This document shows, in pieces, positions 1 to 11,384 of a DNA stretch of 64,000 nucleotides. The first letter of the stretch is position 1, and each line of letters begins with the position of its first letter. Made by a program: the position numbers and the translations under genes. The stretch covers positions 37,199-101,198 of the forward strand of contig JAJRRA010000028.1 in NCBI GenBank assembly GCA_024279945.1, read 5' to 3'. The DNA is from Gammaproteobacteria bacterium (GTDB lineage: Bacteria; Pseudomonadota; Gammaproteobacteria; Xanthomonadales; SZUA-36). The notes beneath the pieces are model-generated. The model ran no database searches. It was given only the letters and a program-made list of their open reading frames with translations, and had not been told where the DNA came from.

Positions 1-2
1 GG

Positions 3-3000
3 CGTGATGTTCCGGTAGACTCATCGTGCCTCGGTGACAGCGTGAAGCTGATCGAGCCCGTGATACGCCAGCTTTTTGTCGCACAAGGTGATGGCATCAC
101 GGACGCTGATGATTTCGAGCGCAAGCTTTTCGTGATTCGCAAACAGGCTCACATCCAGTTGGAAAACCGTGCTCCTGACCTGATGGATCGAGGCAGGTTC
201 TACGTTGCCTCGATGTCGGCGCGAACGATCACCTACAAGGGCATGATGCTGGCTGAAAACCTTGCTGCATATTACACAGAACTGACCGACAATCGGGTCG
301 AGTCAGCCCTGGCGCTTATCCACCAGCGATTCTCAACCAACACATCACCTTCGTGGCGCCTCGCGCAGCCGTTCCGGTATCTCTGTCACAACGGTGAGAT
401 CAATACAGTTCAAGGCAATATCAACTGGATGATGGCTCGCCGTCAGAATATGTCGTCCGAAATCATCGGCGATGACCTCGACAAACTCTGGCCGCTGATC
501 GGGGACGGATCATCGGACTCCGCGACATTCGACAACGCCCTCGAACTGCTGTTGGCCGGTGGGTATTCGCTCGGTCATGCCATGATGCTGATGATCCCGG
601 AAGCGTGGGCGGACAACCCACTGATGGATGCAGGACGCAAGGCGTTCTACGAGTATCACGCGGCGCTGATGGAACCCTGGGACGGGCCGGCGGCGGTGAC
701 CTTTACTGACGGCAAGCAGATCGGCGCAACGCTGGACCGTAATGGGCTTCGTCCTGCCCGCTACCTCATCACCGATGACGACCTGGTTGTAATGGCTTCG
801 GAGATGGGCGTGCTCGACATCCCGGAAGAGAAGATTGTGAAGAAATGGCGCCTGCAGCCGGGCAAAATGCTGCTGATTGATCTCGAGCAGGGTCGTATCA
901 TTGAAGATGCTGAACTCAAGGACTCTCTTTCGGGAGAAAAGCCCTATCAGCGCTGGCTCGACGAGACGCAGATTCATATCGCTGAACTGCCACCCGAAGT
1001 AGCGGCTATGGGTCCGGATCCCCACACTCTGGCTACTGCCCAAAAAGCTTTTGGCTATACCCGCGAAGACATCGAGTTTTTCCTCAAACCGATGGCGGCC
1101 AGCGGACAGGAACCGATCGGGTCGATGGGCAGGGACACACCGGCCGCAGTCCTGTCCGACCGCCCCAAGATGCTATACGACTACTTCAAGCAAAGGTTTG
1201 CGCAGGTCACAAATCCTCCCATCGATCCGATCCGGGAAGAGACCGTGATGTCCCTGGTGTCCCTGATCGGACCCCGGCCCAATCTGCTCGATCTCAACAC
1301 CGGCGGAACCCACAAGCGGCTTGAAGTAACCCACCCGATCCTCACTGATGTGGATCTGGAACGCGTTCGCCGTATTGAGAATCACGTCGATAATGCATTC
1401 AGAACCCGCAAGCTGGGCATTTGCTACCCGGCAACGGCGGGTGCGGGGGGTATGAAGAAAGCCTTGGCGAGACTCTGCGAAAGGGCCACCGAAACGGTTG
1501 CGGCAGGCTACAATATTCTCATATTGTCGGATCGGCATCTGGATGTGGACCGAATCGCCATTCCGGCCTTGCTGGCTACTGCTGCGGTTCATCACCACCT
1601 GATCAATACCGGTCTTCGAACCGAAGTGGGTCTTGTCGTCGAGACCGGTGAGGCCAGACAGGTTCATGATTTTTGTCTGCTCGGCGGCTATGGCGCCGAG
1701 GCGATCAACCCCTACCTTGCCTTCGACAGCATCCATGCGGCAGTCAACGACATTCCCGGTAAGCCTTCCCTCGACGAGGCGGAACGGAACTACATAAAAG
1801 CCATCAATAAAGGGATGCTCAAGGTGATGTCGAAGATGGGTATTTCGACATTCCAGTCCTATTGCGGTGCCCAGATCTTCGATGCCATCGGCCTGAATGA
1901 CAGCTTCATCGACGCCTACTTCACGGGCACACCTTCGGTGATCGCCGGTATCGGCCTTGATGAGATAGCTACCGAAACGGTCAGGAGACATGAATCTGCG
2001 TTTGCCAAGCAGACCTTCCATACTGCTGAACTTGATGTCGGTGGAGACTATGCATTCCGCCTTCGTGGCGAAGAGCACGTCTGGACTCCCGAAACCATCT
2101 CCACGCTCCAGCACGCCGTGCGCTCAGATGACTACGAACTGTTCCGCAAGTACAGCGCAACAGTGAATGATCAGACTCGTAAGCTGAAGAACCTGCGAGG
2201 GCTGTTTGAGTTCCACAGGCCTGACCGGCCTGTCCCGCTTGAGGAGGTCGAATCTGCCAGCGAGATCGTGAAACGATTTGCAACCGGCGCCATGTCTTTC
2301 GGTTCGATTTCATGGGAGGCGCACACCAATCTCGCCATTGCGATGAATCGTCTTGGGGCCCGGTCCAACACTGGTGAAGGCGGCGAGGAACCAAAAAGAT
2401 ATATACCTCTCGAGAACGGCGATTCCATGCGTTCTGCGGTTAAACAGGTGGCGTCCGGGCGTTTCGGGGTAACGACGGAGTACCTGGTAAACGCCCAGGA
2501 CATCCAGATAAAGATGGCACAGGGCGCCAAACCGGGTGAAGGTGGCCAACTTCCCGGCCACAAGGTGAATGCATGGATCGCCGAAGTACGCCATTCCACG
2601 CCAGGCGTTGGCCTGATCTCGCCGCCGCCCCACCATGACATCTACTCGATCGAGGATCTCAAGCAACTCATCCTCGACCTCAAGAGTGTCAATCCGCAGG
2701 CTCGTATCAGCGTCAAGCTGGTATCCGAGGTCGGGGTTGGCACCATTGCGGCGGGTGTTGCCAAGGCGTATGCCGATCATGTGCTTATATCCGGCTATGA
2801 CGGTGGCACCGGCGCCAGCCCACTCACCTCCGTGATGCAGGCCGGTTCACACTGGGAGATCGGTCTTGCCGAAACGCATCAAACTCTGGTCGCAAACGGA
2901 TTGAGGGGACGGATTGCCGTGCAAACCGACGGTGGTATCCGCACTGGCCGTGATGTCGTGATCGCTGCACTGCTGGGTGCCGACGAGCTTGGTTTTGGCA

Positions 3001-4223
3001 CGGGCGCCCTTATCGCGGAGGGCTGCATCATGACACGCAAGTGCCATCTCAACACCTGCCCGGTCGGTGTAGCCACTCAAGATCCTGAGCTGCGCAAACT
3101 TTTTCCGGGGACGCCGCAGCACGTGGTTAATTTCTTCATGTTCATCGCCCGGGAAACCCGGGAGATTATGGCTGAGCTTGGCTTTCGCAGCTACGCCGAG
3201 ATGATCGGACACAGTGAATGTATCAGCACCAGAAAGGCGATCAAGCACTGGAAAGCCTGTGGCCTGGACTTCTCGAAAGTGCTGTACAAGCCTCAGCCGG
3301 CTGCTGGGGTCGCGACCAGCAACACGGAACGGCAACAACATAATTTGCAGCGCTCAATCGATAACGGTTTCATCGAAAAAGCGATGCCGGCTTTGGAAAA
3401 CCGACAGCCCGTGTCGATTGAGTCTGCAGTGAACAACACCAACCTGGCGGTCGGTGCAATGCTCTCGGGTGAAGTCGTGCGTCGTTATGGGCATGCCGGT
3501 CTCCCGGATGACTCGATTCACATCAAGTTGAATGGGACTGCCGGGCAGAGCTTCGGTGCCTGGCTTGCACATGGTGTGACGATTCACCTTGAGGGTGATG
3601 CCAACGACTACGTTGGCAAGGGCTTGTCGGGCGGCCGCCTGATTATCGAGGCTAAACCAAGCGGACCCTATGTTCCACGTGAGAACGTTATCATCGGCAA
3701 CACCGTGTTGTACGGCGCCGTCACAGGTGAGTGCTACTTCAATGGGGGCGCAGGAGAGCGCTTTGCCGTGCGCAACTCCGGCGCTATCGCTGTCGTTGAA
3801 CGAATTGGGGATCATGGATGTGAGTACATGACCGGTGGGTGTGTGGTCGTGATCGGCAAGGCCGGCAGAAATTTTGGTGCCGGAATGAGTGGTGGGATTG
3901 CCTATGTGATCGACGATGCCGGTGACTTTGAACAACGGGTGAACCACGAAATGGTCGAGATCGAAAGAGTGGTTGCAGACGATGGTCTACCCTGCAACAA
4001 ATCGGATGACCCCACCCGGGATGAACTCCTGGCAGATCCTCTGGGTAATGACGTATGGCGGCTCAAGACGCTTATCACACGGCACGCCCGCCTTACAAAC
4101 AGCTCTCGTGCCCAGGAGATTCTTGACAATTTCGACCTGTACCTGCCGAAGTTTTACAAGGTAGTGCCGTTGGAATTTCGCCGGGCCATCAAGAAACCTG
4201 CAGTTGAGACAAGGAGCACATAG
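3..4223 (+). CDS. gltB: Glutamate synthase (NADPH) large subunit, 5' truncated by window edge
   Basis: Makes glutamate from 2-oxoglutarate and glutamine-derived ammonia, working with the GltD subunit. The frame is open to the first bases of the window, and the residues upstream of the first GTG (position 42) still match the family (an RDVP-type segment), so the true start lies off the left edge. About 110 N-terminal residues, including the glutaminase Cys1, are not visible. Present are the rest of the class II amidotransferase domain, the central domain, the FMN-binding synthase domain (roughly 2230-3250), the 3Fe-4S motif [13 protein letters not shown] near 3020-3062, and the C-terminal GXGXG beta-helix domain (about 3400-4000). 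The stop overlaps the gltD start by one base, so the two are translationally coupled. No frame damage is seen. Confidence 0.97.
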   Translation, partial: RDVPVDSSCLGDSVKLIEPVIRQLFVAQGDGITDADDFERKLFVIRKQAHIQLENRAPDLMDRGRFYVASMSARTITYKGMMLAENLAAYYTELTDNRVESALALIHQRFSTNTSPSWRLAQPFRYLCHNGEINTVQGNINWMMARRQNMSSEIIGDDLDKLWPLIGDGSSDSATFDNALELLLAGGYSLGHAMMLMIPEAWADNPLMDAGRKAFYEYHAALMEPWDGPAAVTFTDGKQIGATLDRNGLRPARYLITDDDLVVMASEMGVLDIPEEKIVKKWRLQPGKMLLIDLEQGRIIEDAELKDSLSGEKPYQRWLDETQIHIAELPPEVAAMGPDPHTLATAQKAFGYTREDIEFFLKPMAASGQEPIGSMGRDTPAAVLSDRPKMLYDYFKQRFAQVTNPPIDPIREETVMSLVSLIGPRPNLLDLNTGGTHKRLEVTHPILTDVDLERVRRIENHVDNAFRTRKLGICYPATAGAGGMKKALARLCERATETVAAGYNILILSDRHLDVDRIAIPALLATAAVHHHLINTGLRTEVGLVVETGEARQVHDFCLLGGYGAEAINPYLAFDSIHAAVNDIPGKPSLDEAERNYIKAINKGMLKVMSKMGISTFQSYCGAQIFDAIGLNDSFIDAYFTGTPSVIAGIGLDEIATETVRRHESAFAKQTFHTAELDVGGDYAFRLRGEEHVWTPETISTLQHAVRSDDYELFRKYSATVNDQTRKLKNLRGLFEFHRPDRPVPLEEVESASEIVKRFATGAMSFGSISWEAHTNLAIAMNRLGARSNTGEGGEEPKRYIPLENGDSMRSAVKQVASGRFGVTTEYLVNAQDIQIKMAQGAKPGEGGQLPGHKVNAWIAEVRHSTPGVGLISPPPHHDIYSIEDLKQLILDLKSVNPQARISVKLVSEVGVGTIAAGVAKAYADHVLISGYDGGTGASPLTSVMQAGSHWEIGLAETHQTLVANGLRGRIAVQTDGGIRTGRDVVIAALLGADELGFGTGALIAEGCIMTRKCHLNTCPVGVATQDPELRKLFPGTPQHVVNFFMFIARETREIMAELGFRSYAEMIGHSECISTRKAIKHWKACGLDFSKVLYKPQPAAGVATSNTERQQHNLQRSIDNGFIEKAMPALENRQPVSIESAVNNTNLAVGAMLSGEVVRRYGHAGLPDDSIHIKLNGTAGQSFGAWLAHGVTIHLEGDANDYVGKGLSGGRLIIEAKPSGPYVPRENVIIGNTVLYGAVTGECYFNGGAGERFAVRNSGAIAVVERIGDHGCEYMTGGCVVVIGKAGRNFGAGMSGGIAYVIDDAGDFEQRVNHEMVEIERVVADDGLPCNKSDDPTRDELLADPLGNDVWRLKTLITRHARLTNSSRAQEILDNFDLYLPKFYKVVPLEFRRAIKKPAVETRST

Positions 4224-5662
4224 TGGGCTCACCAACAGGATTCCAGGATATTCAGCGCCAGGAACGCGGCTATCAGGCGGTGGAGGATCGGCTCACGCAT
4301 TACCGTGAGATATCTATTCCACTTACCTACAAATCGGTGTCCAAACAGGGAGCCAGATGCATCGACTGCGGAATCCCGTATTGTCACTCCGGTTGTCCTG
4401 TCGACAACATCATTCCCGAATGGAACGACCTGGTATACAAGGGCAACTGGCGCAGAGCGGTTGATGTGTTGCATTCGACAAACAATTTTCCGGAATTCAC
4501 CGGCAGGGTCTGTCCGGCTCCGTGCGAGGAGGCATGTACGCTCAATCTCCACGATGCCCCGGTGACAATCAAGATGATCGAGTGTTCGATCATCGAAAAA
4601 GCCTGGCAGAATCGATGGATTGAGCCCAGGATACCTCGTAGTCACACCGACAAGTCAGTCGCCATTGTCGGCTCAGGACCTGCCGGTCTGGCGGCTGCTC
4701 AACAGTTGGCGCGGGCGGGTCATCAGGTTGAGGTGTACGAGAAGAACGCCAGGATTGGTGGTCTGCTCCGCTACGGTATCCCTGACTTCAAACTCGATAA
4801 ATCGACCATTGATCGCCGCATGTCGCAGATGCAGGCGGAGGGTGTCGAGTTTCGTGTCAACAGCCATGTTGGTGTGAACGTGACTGTGGAGCGTCTGATC
4901 AACAAGTATGACGCTATTGTGCTGGCAGCCGGCTGTGAACAGCCACGGGATCTCGAAATCCCGGGGCGTGGCCTGGCTGGGGTTCACTTTGCGATGCCAT
5001 TTCTTACCCAGCAGAATCGAAGGATTGGCGGTGAGTCGCTCAACAGTGACGATCCGATCACAGCCCAGGGCAAGCACGTCGTTGTCATCGGTGGTGGCGA
5101 CACTGGTTCCGACTGTGTCGGGACGGCAAACCGTCAGGGTGCGGCCTCCGTCACGCAGCTTGAACTTCTGCCCTGCCCCCCGGAGCATCCGGACAAGATG
5201 CTCATCTGGCCCGATTGGCCAAACAAGCTACGAACTTCAACCTCTCACGATGAGGGTTGTGAGCGTTTGTGGTCTGTTTCGACCACGGCGTTTGAGGGCT
5301 CGCACGGGCAGGTGGAGAGGCTCAAGGTGGTCCGTGTCGAGTGGCAGCAGACAGATGACCGGTGGGCGATGACCACCGTCGCCGGAAGCGAGTTTGAACT
5401 TGAAGCGGACCTGGTGCTGTTGGCAACAGGCTTTGTCAGCCCGGTTCGTGACGGCCTGCTTGACGCACTGCGAGTTGAACTCGACCACAGCGGCAATGTA
5501 GCTGCTGACACCGACAGCTACGGCACAACTGTGCCGGGAGTCTTCGCCGCCGGCGATATGCGGCGGGGCCAGTCGCTCGTGGTGTGGGCTATTCGCGAGG
5601 GACGACAATGTGCACGCGCGGTTGATGAATACCTCATGGGCCACAGTGAGCTACCGCGCTGA
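4223..5662 (+). CDS. gltD: Glutamate synthase (NADPH) small subunit
   Basis: Transfers electrons from NADPH through FAD and two 4Fe-4S clusters to GltB. The 479 residues match the usual length. The N-terminal cysteines ([14 protein letters not shown], then CPAPCEEAC near residues 95-110) ligate the Fe-S clusters. [11 protein letters not shown] motif near residue 150 binds FAD, and a second GGGDTGSDC motif near residue 290 binds NADPH. The start is a GTG that shares its first base with the gltB TAG stop. An AAGGAG ribosome site lies at 4211-4216, inside the end of gltB. Operon with gltB; no other partner follows. Confidence 0.97.
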   Translation: MGSPTGFQDIQRQERGYQAVEDRLTHYREISIPLTYKSVSKQGARCIDCGIPYCHSGCPVDNIIPEWNDLVYKGNWRRAVDVLHSTNNFPEFTGRVCPAPCEEACTLNLHDAPVTIKMIECSIIEKAWQNRWIEPRIPRSHTDKSVAIVGSGPAGLAAAQQLARAGHQVEVYEKNARIGGLLRYGIPDFKLDKSTIDRRMSQMQAEGVEFRVNSHVGVNVTVERLINKYDAIVLAAGCEQPRDLEIPGRGLAGVHFAMPFLTQQNRRIGGESLNSDDPITAQGKHVVVIGGGDTGSDCVGTANRQGAASVTQLELLPCPPEHPDKMLIWPDWPNKLRTSTSHDEGCERLWSVSTTAFEGSHGQVERLKVVRVEWQQTDDRWAMTTVAGSEFELEADLVLLATGFVSPVRDGLLDALRVELDHSGNVAADTDSYGTTVPGVFAAGDMRRGQSLVVWAIREGRQCARAVDEYLMGHSELPR

Positions 5663-5704
5663 TTTACGCAGCCAGGTCATTTATCACAGCAGCCACCACT
5701 TGGC

Positions 5705-5737
5705 GGAATTTACCAGGAATTTACCAGGAATTTTCCA
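5705..5737 (+). repeat. Three tandem 11-bp repeats upstream of sodB
   Basis: Two identical copies of GGAATTTACCA (5705-5715, 5716-5726) are followed at once by GGAATTTTCCA (5727-5737), one base different. The 11-bp period places each copy on nearly the same face of the helix. The array ends 22 bp before the sodB -10 box, where an activator or repressor could bind. No known operator was recognised. Confidence 0.7.
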
Positions 5738-5759
5738 TTTTCCACCTGCCTGGAAACTT

Positions 5760-5765
5760 TATAAT
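5760..5765 (+). promoter_or_regulatory. sodB -10 box (TATAAT)
   Basis: Perfect TATAAT 29 bp upstream of the sodB ATG. The -35 region at usual spacing is poor (TTTTCC-like), which fits a promoter that needs an activator. The tandem repeats lie immediately upstream. Confidence 0.6.
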
Positions 5766-5794
5766 CAGATATTGAAACAGAAGGAGCAAATCAC

Positions 5795-6373
5795 ATGAAA
5801 CATGAACTTCCCACTTTACCGTATGCTGCTAACGCGCTTGAGCCCGTAATATCGGCTGAAACCATTGAGTACCACTATGGCAAGCACCATCAGGCCTATG
5901 TAAGCAACCTGAACAATCTGCTTCCCGGAACAGAGTTCGAAAATGCCTCGCTGGAGGAAATCATTTTGAAATCAGATGGCGGCATTTTTAACAATGCGGC
6001 ACAGGTTTGGAATCATACCTTTTACTGGAACGGCCTGAGTCCTGCAGGTGGTGGTGAGCCACAAGGTGCGCTGGCGGCGGCAATCAACGCAGCTTTCGGG
6101 TCGTTCGATGGCTTCAAAGACGCGTTCGTCAAGTCGGCAGTTGGCAATTTCGGATCCGGCTGGACCTGGTTGGTGGAAAAGGATGACGGTTCAGTGGAAA
6201 TCGTCAACACATCGAATGCCGCTAACCCGATGCGCGATGGCAAGACACCGTTACTGACGATTGACGTGTGGGAACATGCCTATTATATCGACTACCGTAA
6301 CGCCCGGCCGAAATACCTGGGTGAGATCTGGTCATTGCTTAACTGGGATTTTGTCGCTGCAAATTACGGTTGA
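5795..6373 (+). CDS. sodB: Iron superoxide dismutase
   Basis: Cytoplasmic dismutation of superoxide. The 192-residue product is typical of bacterial Fe-SOD. Metal ligands are visible: His in the [11 protein letters not shown] segment near residue 27, His in [10 protein letters not shown] near 74, and Asp/His in [11 protein letters not shown] near 156-160. Gln in the [10 protein letters not shown] neighbourhood and the overall pattern favour iron over manganese, but metal choice is not certain from sequence. AAGGAG at 5781-5786 precedes the ATG by 8 bp. It stands alone, convergent with the his operon; no clear terminator is seen in the 57 bp between them. Confidence 0.96.
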   Translation: MKHELPTLPYAANALEPVISAETIEYHYGKHHQAYVSNLNNLLPGTEFENASLEEIILKSDGGIFNNAAQVWNHTFYWNGLSPAGGGEPQGALAAAINAAFGSFDGFKDAFVKSAVGNFGSGWTWLVEKDDGSVEIVNTSNAANPMRDGKTPLLTIDVWEHAYYIDYRNARPKYLGEIWSLLNWDFVAANYG

Positions 6374-6430
6374 TCTGAAGCAATAGGCACTCGACCCCGA
6401 TTGGTGATTTGCTGCGTTCTTTACGGAAAG

Positions 6431-7075
6431 TTAAGTGCCATGGCGTGCTGTCAGGGTCTCAACCACCCCGGCCAGTGACAGATCGCGGGCTTTCAGCAAC
6501 ACCAGCAGGTGGTACAGCAGGTCGGCGGACTCGTTCAGGACTTCCTCCCGATCACCAGCAGTGGCTGCCAGTGCAGTTTCCACACCTTCTTCACCCACTT
6601 TTTGTGCGATACGCTTGACGCCGGCTTCGAAGAGTTTTGTGGTGTAGCTGCCCTTGGGGCGCTGTGCTTCTCGTTCCTGAATCAGGCGTTCCAGCCCGGC
6701 CAGGAACGACAATCCCGGTGCAACGCGCTGGCTGTCAACTGCCGATGTACTGTCAAACCAGGTGTCGGTCCCACGGTGACAGCTTGGCCCGTGTGGGTGT
6801 GCGAGCACCAGGATACAGTCCGAGTCGCAGTCGGCATGTACGGCAATCAGTTCCAGGGTGTTTCCGGAGGTCTCGCCCTTGGTCTAGAGCGCCTCGCGGC
6901 TGCGACTCCAGAAGGTCACACAGCCGGTTTCAAGACTGCTGCGCAGAGCCTGGCGATTCATGTAGGCCTGCATCAGCACTCGTCCATCGAATGCATCCTG
7001 CACGATGGCGGGCAACAGTCCGTTCATTTTTTGCCAGGCCAGTGTGTCGATGTCATTGTCGTTGTGGATCAGCAT
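6431..7075 (-). pseudogene. hisI: hisIE fusion with one in-frame amber codon
   Basis: Phosphoribosyl-AMP cyclohydrolase (HisI) fused to phosphoribosyl-ATP pyrophosphatase (HisE), steps 3 and 2 of histidine synthesis. From ATG at 7075 the frame reads a standard HisI N-terminus ([33 protein letters not shown]) and meets TAG at 6886-6884. It then continues in the same frame with TKGETSGNTLELIAVHADCDSD, the HisI zinc-site region, and a full HisE domain to 6431. The family has Trp (TGG) exactly where TAG stands, so one G-to-A change explains it. No frame shift and no other decay is seen, and the downstream half remains well conserved. It may be a fresh nonsense mutation, a suppressed codon or a sequence error. 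The start overlaps the end of hisF by 7 bp. Confidence 0.9.
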
Positions 7076-7860
7076 GGGCGAACCTCGATGCCAGCGGAGG
7101 CCAGCAATTGTTTCAGGCCGGGGATCGGGATCTGGCCAGAGTGGAAGACCGTTGCCGCCAGTGCGGCGTCGACATCGGCTTGTTCAAATACCTCGATGAA
7201 ATGGTCCGCAACTCCGGCACCGCCAGAGGCCACCAGTGGGACGGGCAAGCGTTTGCGGGCCTCGGCCAATTGGCGGATATCATAACCGTCCCGCGTTCCG
7301 TCCGAAGACATACAGTTCAGCACGACCTCTCCGGCGCCGCGCGCCACCACCTCGCTTAACCAGTCCAGGGTATCCCGGCCCGGCGTTTTCATAGCGTCGG
7401 GTGTGCCGGTGTGAGAGCGGACAGTATAGCTGTCACCATCGGCAATTGAGTCCACGCCGATGACCACGCACTGGCTGCCAAAGGCCTGAACCAGTTCATC
7501 AATCAGGCCCGGGCGTTCCAGAGCGGGTGTGTTGATTGAAATTTTGTCGGCACCCTGTTCCAGTACGCGCCCCGCACTCCCGATACTGCGGATACCGCCT
7601 GCTACACAGAAGGGAATATCGATGGTTTCCGACACCCGGCGGACCCAGTCGATATCCACACTGCGACCTTCCGGGCTGGCCGTGATGTCATAGAACACCA
7701 GTTCATCCGCGCCTTCATCGCGGTAGCGTCCCGCCAGTTCAATAATGTCGCCGATGACGCGGTGATTGCGGAACTTCACGCCTTTGACCACCTGGCCATC
7801 GCGGACATCCAGGCAGGGGACGATGCGGCGGGCGACCCGGACAGGCAGGGGCGTGTTCAT
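7069..7860 (-). CDS. hisF: Imidazole glycerol phosphate synthase cyclase subunit
   Basis: Uses ammonia delivered by HisH to close the imidazole ring, giving imidazole glycerol phosphate and AICAR. The 263-residue (beta/alpha)8 barrel begins with [11 protein letters not shown], which holds the first catalytic Asp. The second Asp is in GVDSIADGD near residue 130, and phosphate-binding glycines appear in CVAGGIRS and ASGGAG. ATG at 7860 overlaps the end of hisA by 4 bp. Embedded in the his operon. Confidence 0.97.
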   Translation of the reverse strand: MNTPLPVRVARRIVPCLDVRDGQVVKGVKFRNHRVIGDIIELAGRYRDEGADELVFYDITASPEGRSVDIDWVRRVSETIDIPFCVAGGIRSIGSAGRVLEQGADKISINTPALERPGLIDELVQAFGSQCVVIGVDSIADGDSYTVRSHTGTPDAMKTPGRDTLDWLSEVVARGAGEVVLNCMSSDGTRDGYDIRQLAEARKRLPVPLVASGGAGVADHFIEVFEQADVDAALAATVFHSGQIPIPGLKQLLASAGIEVRPC

Positions 7861-8597
7861 GCCAGGGCTTCCATCGCATCACGCACGGTAAAACAGCCCT
7901 CAAGCAGCGCTTTGCCGCTAATCGCCGCCGCAACGCCGGTTCGCGGTAATAGTTGCAGGTCCGCCAGGCTGCTTACTCCACCGGATGCCTGGACAAAAAG
8001 GTCCGGGTATCTGCGGACCACTTCGCGGTACAGGCCCAGGTTGGGGCCGGTCATGGCGCCGTCACGCGCGATGTCAGTGCACAACAGGTGGCGCAGACCC
8101 TTGTCATTGAGGAAATCCAGCAATTCCCACAGGCTCAGTGCGGAAGCCTGGGTCCAGCCGTGCGTGCGCGGCCACGGTACGCCGGCATCATCGATCTGAA
8201 CATCCAGCGCTGCTACGATCCGGTCCGGGCCAAACTCACCGAGCCAGGCCGCAAACCGTTCCGGTTGAGTCACGCTGATGCTGCCTACGACCACCCGGTC
8301 AGCACCGTTATCCAATCGCAGTTGTACATCCGTTTCATCCCGCACGCCACCTCCGGTTTGAACCGATTGCGGGGCACTTTGGAGCAAGCTCAGCAGGGGG
8401 TTGATGTTTGCCGCGGCCCCATCGCGGGAAGCGGCCAGGTCAACAACATGTAACCAACGGGCTCCTGCGCCGGCGTAGTTCTCAGCCAATTCAAGCGGAT
8501 CGGCAGAGTAGTTTTTGCGCTGGTCGAAGTCACCATACTTCAGCCGCACGCAGCCACCGTCAAGCAGGTCAATCGCTGGAATGATTTGTATGCTCAT
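7857..8597 (-). CDS. hisA: ProFAR isomerase
   Basis: Isomerises ProFAR to PRFAR in histidine synthesis. 246 residues, a (beta/alpha)8 barrel related to HisF. AIDLLDG near residue 8 carries the catalytic base Asp and [10 protein letters not shown] near residue 127 the general acid Asp. The ATG at 8597 overlaps the hisH stop by 4 bp (ATGA), and the gene's stop overlaps the hisF start by 4 bp. Confidence 0.97.
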   Translation of the reverse strand: MSIQIIPAIDLLDGGCVRLKYGDFDQRKNYSADPLELAENYAGAGARWLHVVDLAASRDGAAANINPLLSLLQSAPQSVQTGGGVRDETDVQLRLDNGADRVVVGSISVTQPERFAAWLGEFGPDRIVAALDVQIDDAGVPWPRTHGWTQASALSLWELLDFLNDKGLRHLLCTDIARDGAMTGPNLGLYREVVRRYPDLFVQASGGVSSLADLQLLPRTGVAAAISGKALLEGCFTVRDAMEALA

Positions 8598-9190
8598 AGC
8601 GAAGGAATCCCCATGAAATTGCGCAACAACTCAGCCCCGCCTTTGGCGGAGCGCTCGGGATGGAATTGTGACCCGAAAAAATTGTCTTTGCGCACGATGG
8701 CGCTGAAAGTCTGGCCGTGGGTGCTGCTGGACAAGGTCCAGTCGCCCACAGGCGCCGCATAGGAATGTACGAAATAGAACCATTTGCCCGCCAGCCCGGA
8801 AGTAAGGGGGTCGGAAGCCGTGTTGCGGATGGCATTCCAGCCCATGTGGGGTATCCGCAAACCGGCCTTGTCGGGTAAACGTTCCAGTCTCGCGGGTATC
8901 AGGCCCAGCAAGCGGGTATCATCTTCTGCCGAAGAATCAAACAACAATTGCATACCAAGGCAGATGCCGAGAACGGGCTGCGTCAAACTCCTGATCACTT
9001 CAGTCAGTCCGTGCGCGCGAAGTGTCTCCATGGCGCTGCCCGCAGCCCCGACGCCGGGCAGGATGACGCGGTCCGCAGCGCGGATTACGTTGGCATCAGC
9101 GGTAAACTCAGGTTCCGTGCCCAGACGTTTCAAAGCATGCAGCACCGAGGAAATATTGGCGCCGCCGCTGTTGACGACTGCCACCGACAT
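8594..9190 (-). CDS. hisH: Imidazole glycerol phosphate synthase glutaminase subunit
   Basis: Class I glutamine amidotransferase that feeds ammonia to HisF. Nucleophile Cys is in GICLGMQLLF near residue 80; the His and Glu of the triad are in QFHPERSAKGG near residue 180. I place the start at ATG 9190, giving 198 residues. The TTG just upstream would add one residue but overlaps hisB further. hisB stop and this ATG share one base (TGATG). Confidence 0.97.
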   Translation of the reverse strand: MSVAVVNSGGANISSVLHALKRLGTEPEFTADANVIRAADRVILPGVGAAGSAMETLRAHGLTEVIRSLTQPVLGICLGMQLLFDSSAEDDTRLLGLIPARLERLPDKAGLRIPHMGWNAIRNTASDPLTSGLAGKWFYFVHSYAAPVGDWTLSSSTHGQTFSAIVRKDNFFGSQFHPERSAKGGAELLRNFMGIPSL

Positions 9191-10272
9191 CAAAGCACGC
9201 CCTTGGTGCTGGGTAATTTCGTTCCCTGCCGTGCCAGTGCCGGTTTCAGGGCGCGGCCGGTGCCTTTGAACAAGGCCTCAATCATATGGTGCGTATTGTC
9301 GCCGGTAACTTTGAGGTGCAGGGATGCCCCGAGAGACTGGCTTAGGGAGGCAAAAAAATGTTGCACCATTTCGGTCGAAAAATTACCAACATTTTCACGC
9401 GGAAAATCTGCTGAAAACACGATGGCAGGGCGCCCCGACAGGTCTATCGCAACCTGTGCAAGTGATTCATCCATGGGCAGCAGGAAGCCATAACGACCGA
9501 TACCGCGGCGTTCGCCCAGCGCCAGGTTCAGTGCATGGCCCAGTGCCAGAGCGCAGTCTTCCACCGTATGGTGTTCGTCAATTTTAAGATCGCCCTGGCA
9601 GCACAGTTCCAGCAGGAAATCGCCGTGGCTGGCCAACTGGTCGAGCATATGGTCAAAAAAGCCAATTCCGGTTTCGACCTGGCTGCCGCCACCTGCATCG
9701 AGATCGACAAAAACACGGATATCGGTCTCATTGGTCATGCGATCTACCTTTGCGCGGCGTGGCTGGTTCACCAGGCGATGAGCGATGGATGCCCAGTCTT
9801 CGGCCATGTCGCCTATTCTCAAGCCGCCGATACCCAGATTCTCAGCCAGTTCCAGGTCGGTTTCGCGGTCGCCAATAACCCAACTATCCTCGCGGTCCAT
9901 GTCACCTGATTTCAGGTAACTCAGCAGCATGCCGATACCCGGTTTACGGGTCGGGGCATTCTGGTGCTCAAAGTGGGGGTCAATGTGAACGGCGCTGAAT
10001 GAAATACCCTGTGATTCGAACAGGGCGAGCATTTTCTGCTGTGGAATTTCAAAATTCTGTAGCGGGTAGGCATCGGTGCCCAGGCCATCCTGGTTGCTGA
10101 CAATAACCAGTTCATACCCCGCATCACGCAGTTCCAGCAGAGCGGGTATGACTCCCGGCATCAATTCAAGCTTCTCGAGCGAGTCGACCTGCTGGTCATC
10201 CGGCTCAGCGATCAGAGTGCCATCGCGGTCAATAAACAGAATATGTCTTTTTCTGCTGCTCAAAGTTTTCAC
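9190..10272 (-). CDS. hisB: Bifunctional histidinol-phosphatase / imidazoleglycerol-phosphate dehydratase
   Basis: Catalyses two histidine steps. Residues ~1-165 are a HAD phosphatase (FIDRDGTL with the nucleophile Asp; a C-x-H zinc-type segment is replaced by HIDPHFEH). Residues ~170-360 are the dehydratase, with metal-binding DHMLDQLASHG and EHHTVEDCALALGHAL. The fusion form is characteristic of gammaproteobacteria and some others. The start is GTG at 10272, overlapping the hisC stop by 4 bp (GTGA). Confidence 0.96.
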   Translation of the reverse strand: MKTLSSRKRHILFIDRDGTLIAEPDDQQVDSLEKLELMPGVIPALLELRDAGYELVIVSNQDGLGTDAYPLQNFEIPQQKMLALFESQGISFSAVHIDPHFEHQNAPTRKPGIGMLLSYLKSGDMDREDSWVIGDRETDLELAENLGIGGLRIGDMAEDWASIAHRLVNQPRRAKVDRMTNETDIRVFVDLDAGGGSQVETGIGFFDHMLDQLASHGDFLLELCCQGDLKIDEHHTVEDCALALGHALNLALGERRGIGRYGFLLPMDESLAQVAIDLSGRPAIVFSADFPRENVGNFSTEMVQHFFASLSQSLGASLHLKVTGDNTHHMIEALFKGTGRALKPALARQGTKLPSTKGVL

Positions 10273-11384
10273 GATAAAATACCCCTAAGCTTTATTTCCC
10301 ATTCATCCAGGACCGTTTTCAGTGCGGAAAGTTCATCCTTGCTACCGACCGAGATTCGAATACAGCCTTGCAGCAGCGGTTCGCTGGAAAACCCACGTAA
10401 AACAATGCCTTGTTCGGCACAAAAACTCAACAACTCTTCCGCCTTGCGAGCCCGGAACAACACGAAATTAGCCTCACCGGGCCAGATATTTTGGATGAAG
10501 GAACGGCCTGTCAGCAGCTTGAGCAAGTACCCCTTATTTTCCTGCATGTCTTCAAGCATTTGCTGCTGTCGGCCGGACATGTCATCGGACAGCATGTGCA
10601 ATGCCAGTGAAATGACTGGGCTGGCCAGTGGATAGGGTGCGATGATTCGCCGCAGCAGAGAGATAATTTCTTCCTGCGCCAGCGCTGCGCCGCAGCGTAA
10701 CCCGGCCGCGCCCCATGCTTTGGACAGCGTTCGCAGTACCACCAGGTTTTCGTAGCGATTGACCAGTTCGCTGGCTGATGGCTGGCGGCTAAATTCCGCA
10801 TAGGCTTCATCCAGCACGACGATTGCTTTGCCGTTGGCTGCTTCAAGCAGGTCGAGCAGCAGTCCTCGGTCGATGAGGTCCCCGCTTGGGTTATTCGGTG
10901 AGGTCAGGAACAGCAGCTTGATGCGCGGATCCATTTCCAGTGCTGCCAGCAGTTGATCCCCATCCATGCGGAAGTCATTATCGGCCTGCCTGGGTATTGA
11001 GACGATAGCAGCGCCTTGCGTTTGTGCTGCGATGCGGTACATTCCGAAGTTCGGCGGGCATTGCGCAATAGCGTCTTTACCTGCCCTGCAAAATACCCGG
11101 GTCAGCAGGTCAATGCCTTCGTCACTGCCGCGCGTGACCAGCACCCGCTGTTCGGACACGCCATACAGCTTTGCCAGGGCGGAAACCAGCTTAAAGGGCT
11201 GAGGGTCCGGATAGCGGTTCAGCTCGCTAACCGCTGTGCTGTCTGCCGGCCCTGCATCGCTCAGCAATGACCAGGGCGACTCATTCGCGTTGAGCAGGAT
11301 GCCGCGGCCGGGGGCTTCGGTGCGAGCTGAGGAGTAGGGCTTCATCGCCACGATTTCCGGGCGGGCGAGAGGAAGGATGCTCAT
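10269..11384 (-). CDS. hisC: Histidinol-phosphate aminotransferase
   Basis: PLP enzyme of fold type I, 371 residues, converting imidazole acetol phosphate to histidinol phosphate. The PLP Lys lies in TLSKAWGAAGLRCG near residue 218. LTSPNNPSGD (residues ~160-170) and VLDEAYAEF (Asp and Tyr near 190) complete the cofactor site. A C-terminal Arg is seen in GCIRISVGS. ATG at 11384 overlaps the hisD stop by 4 bp. Confidence 0.96.
   Translation of the reverse strand: MSILPLARPEIVAMKPYSSARTEAPGRGILLNANESPWSLLSDAGPADSTAVSELNRYPDPQPFKLVSALAKLYGVSEQRVLVTRGSDEGIDLLTRVFCRAGKDAIAQCPPNFGMYRIAAQTQGAAIVSIPRQADNDFRMDGDQLLAALEMDPRIKLLFLTSPNNPSGDLIDRGLLLDLLEAANGKAIVVLDEAYAEFSRQPSASELVNRYENLVVLRTLSKAWGAAGLRCGAALAQEEIISLLRRIIAPYPLASPVISLALHMLSDDMSGRQQQMLEDMQENKGYLLKLLTGRSFIQNIWPGEANFVLFRARKAEELLSFCAEQGIVLRGFSSEPLLQGCIRISVGSKDELSALKTVLDEWEIKLRGILS

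Noticed and set aside
1173..2114. 313-codon antisense frame inside gltB
   Set aside because: It lies wholly within a conserved gene on the other strand, shows no family features and has no ribosome site; a shadow of GC-rich coding.
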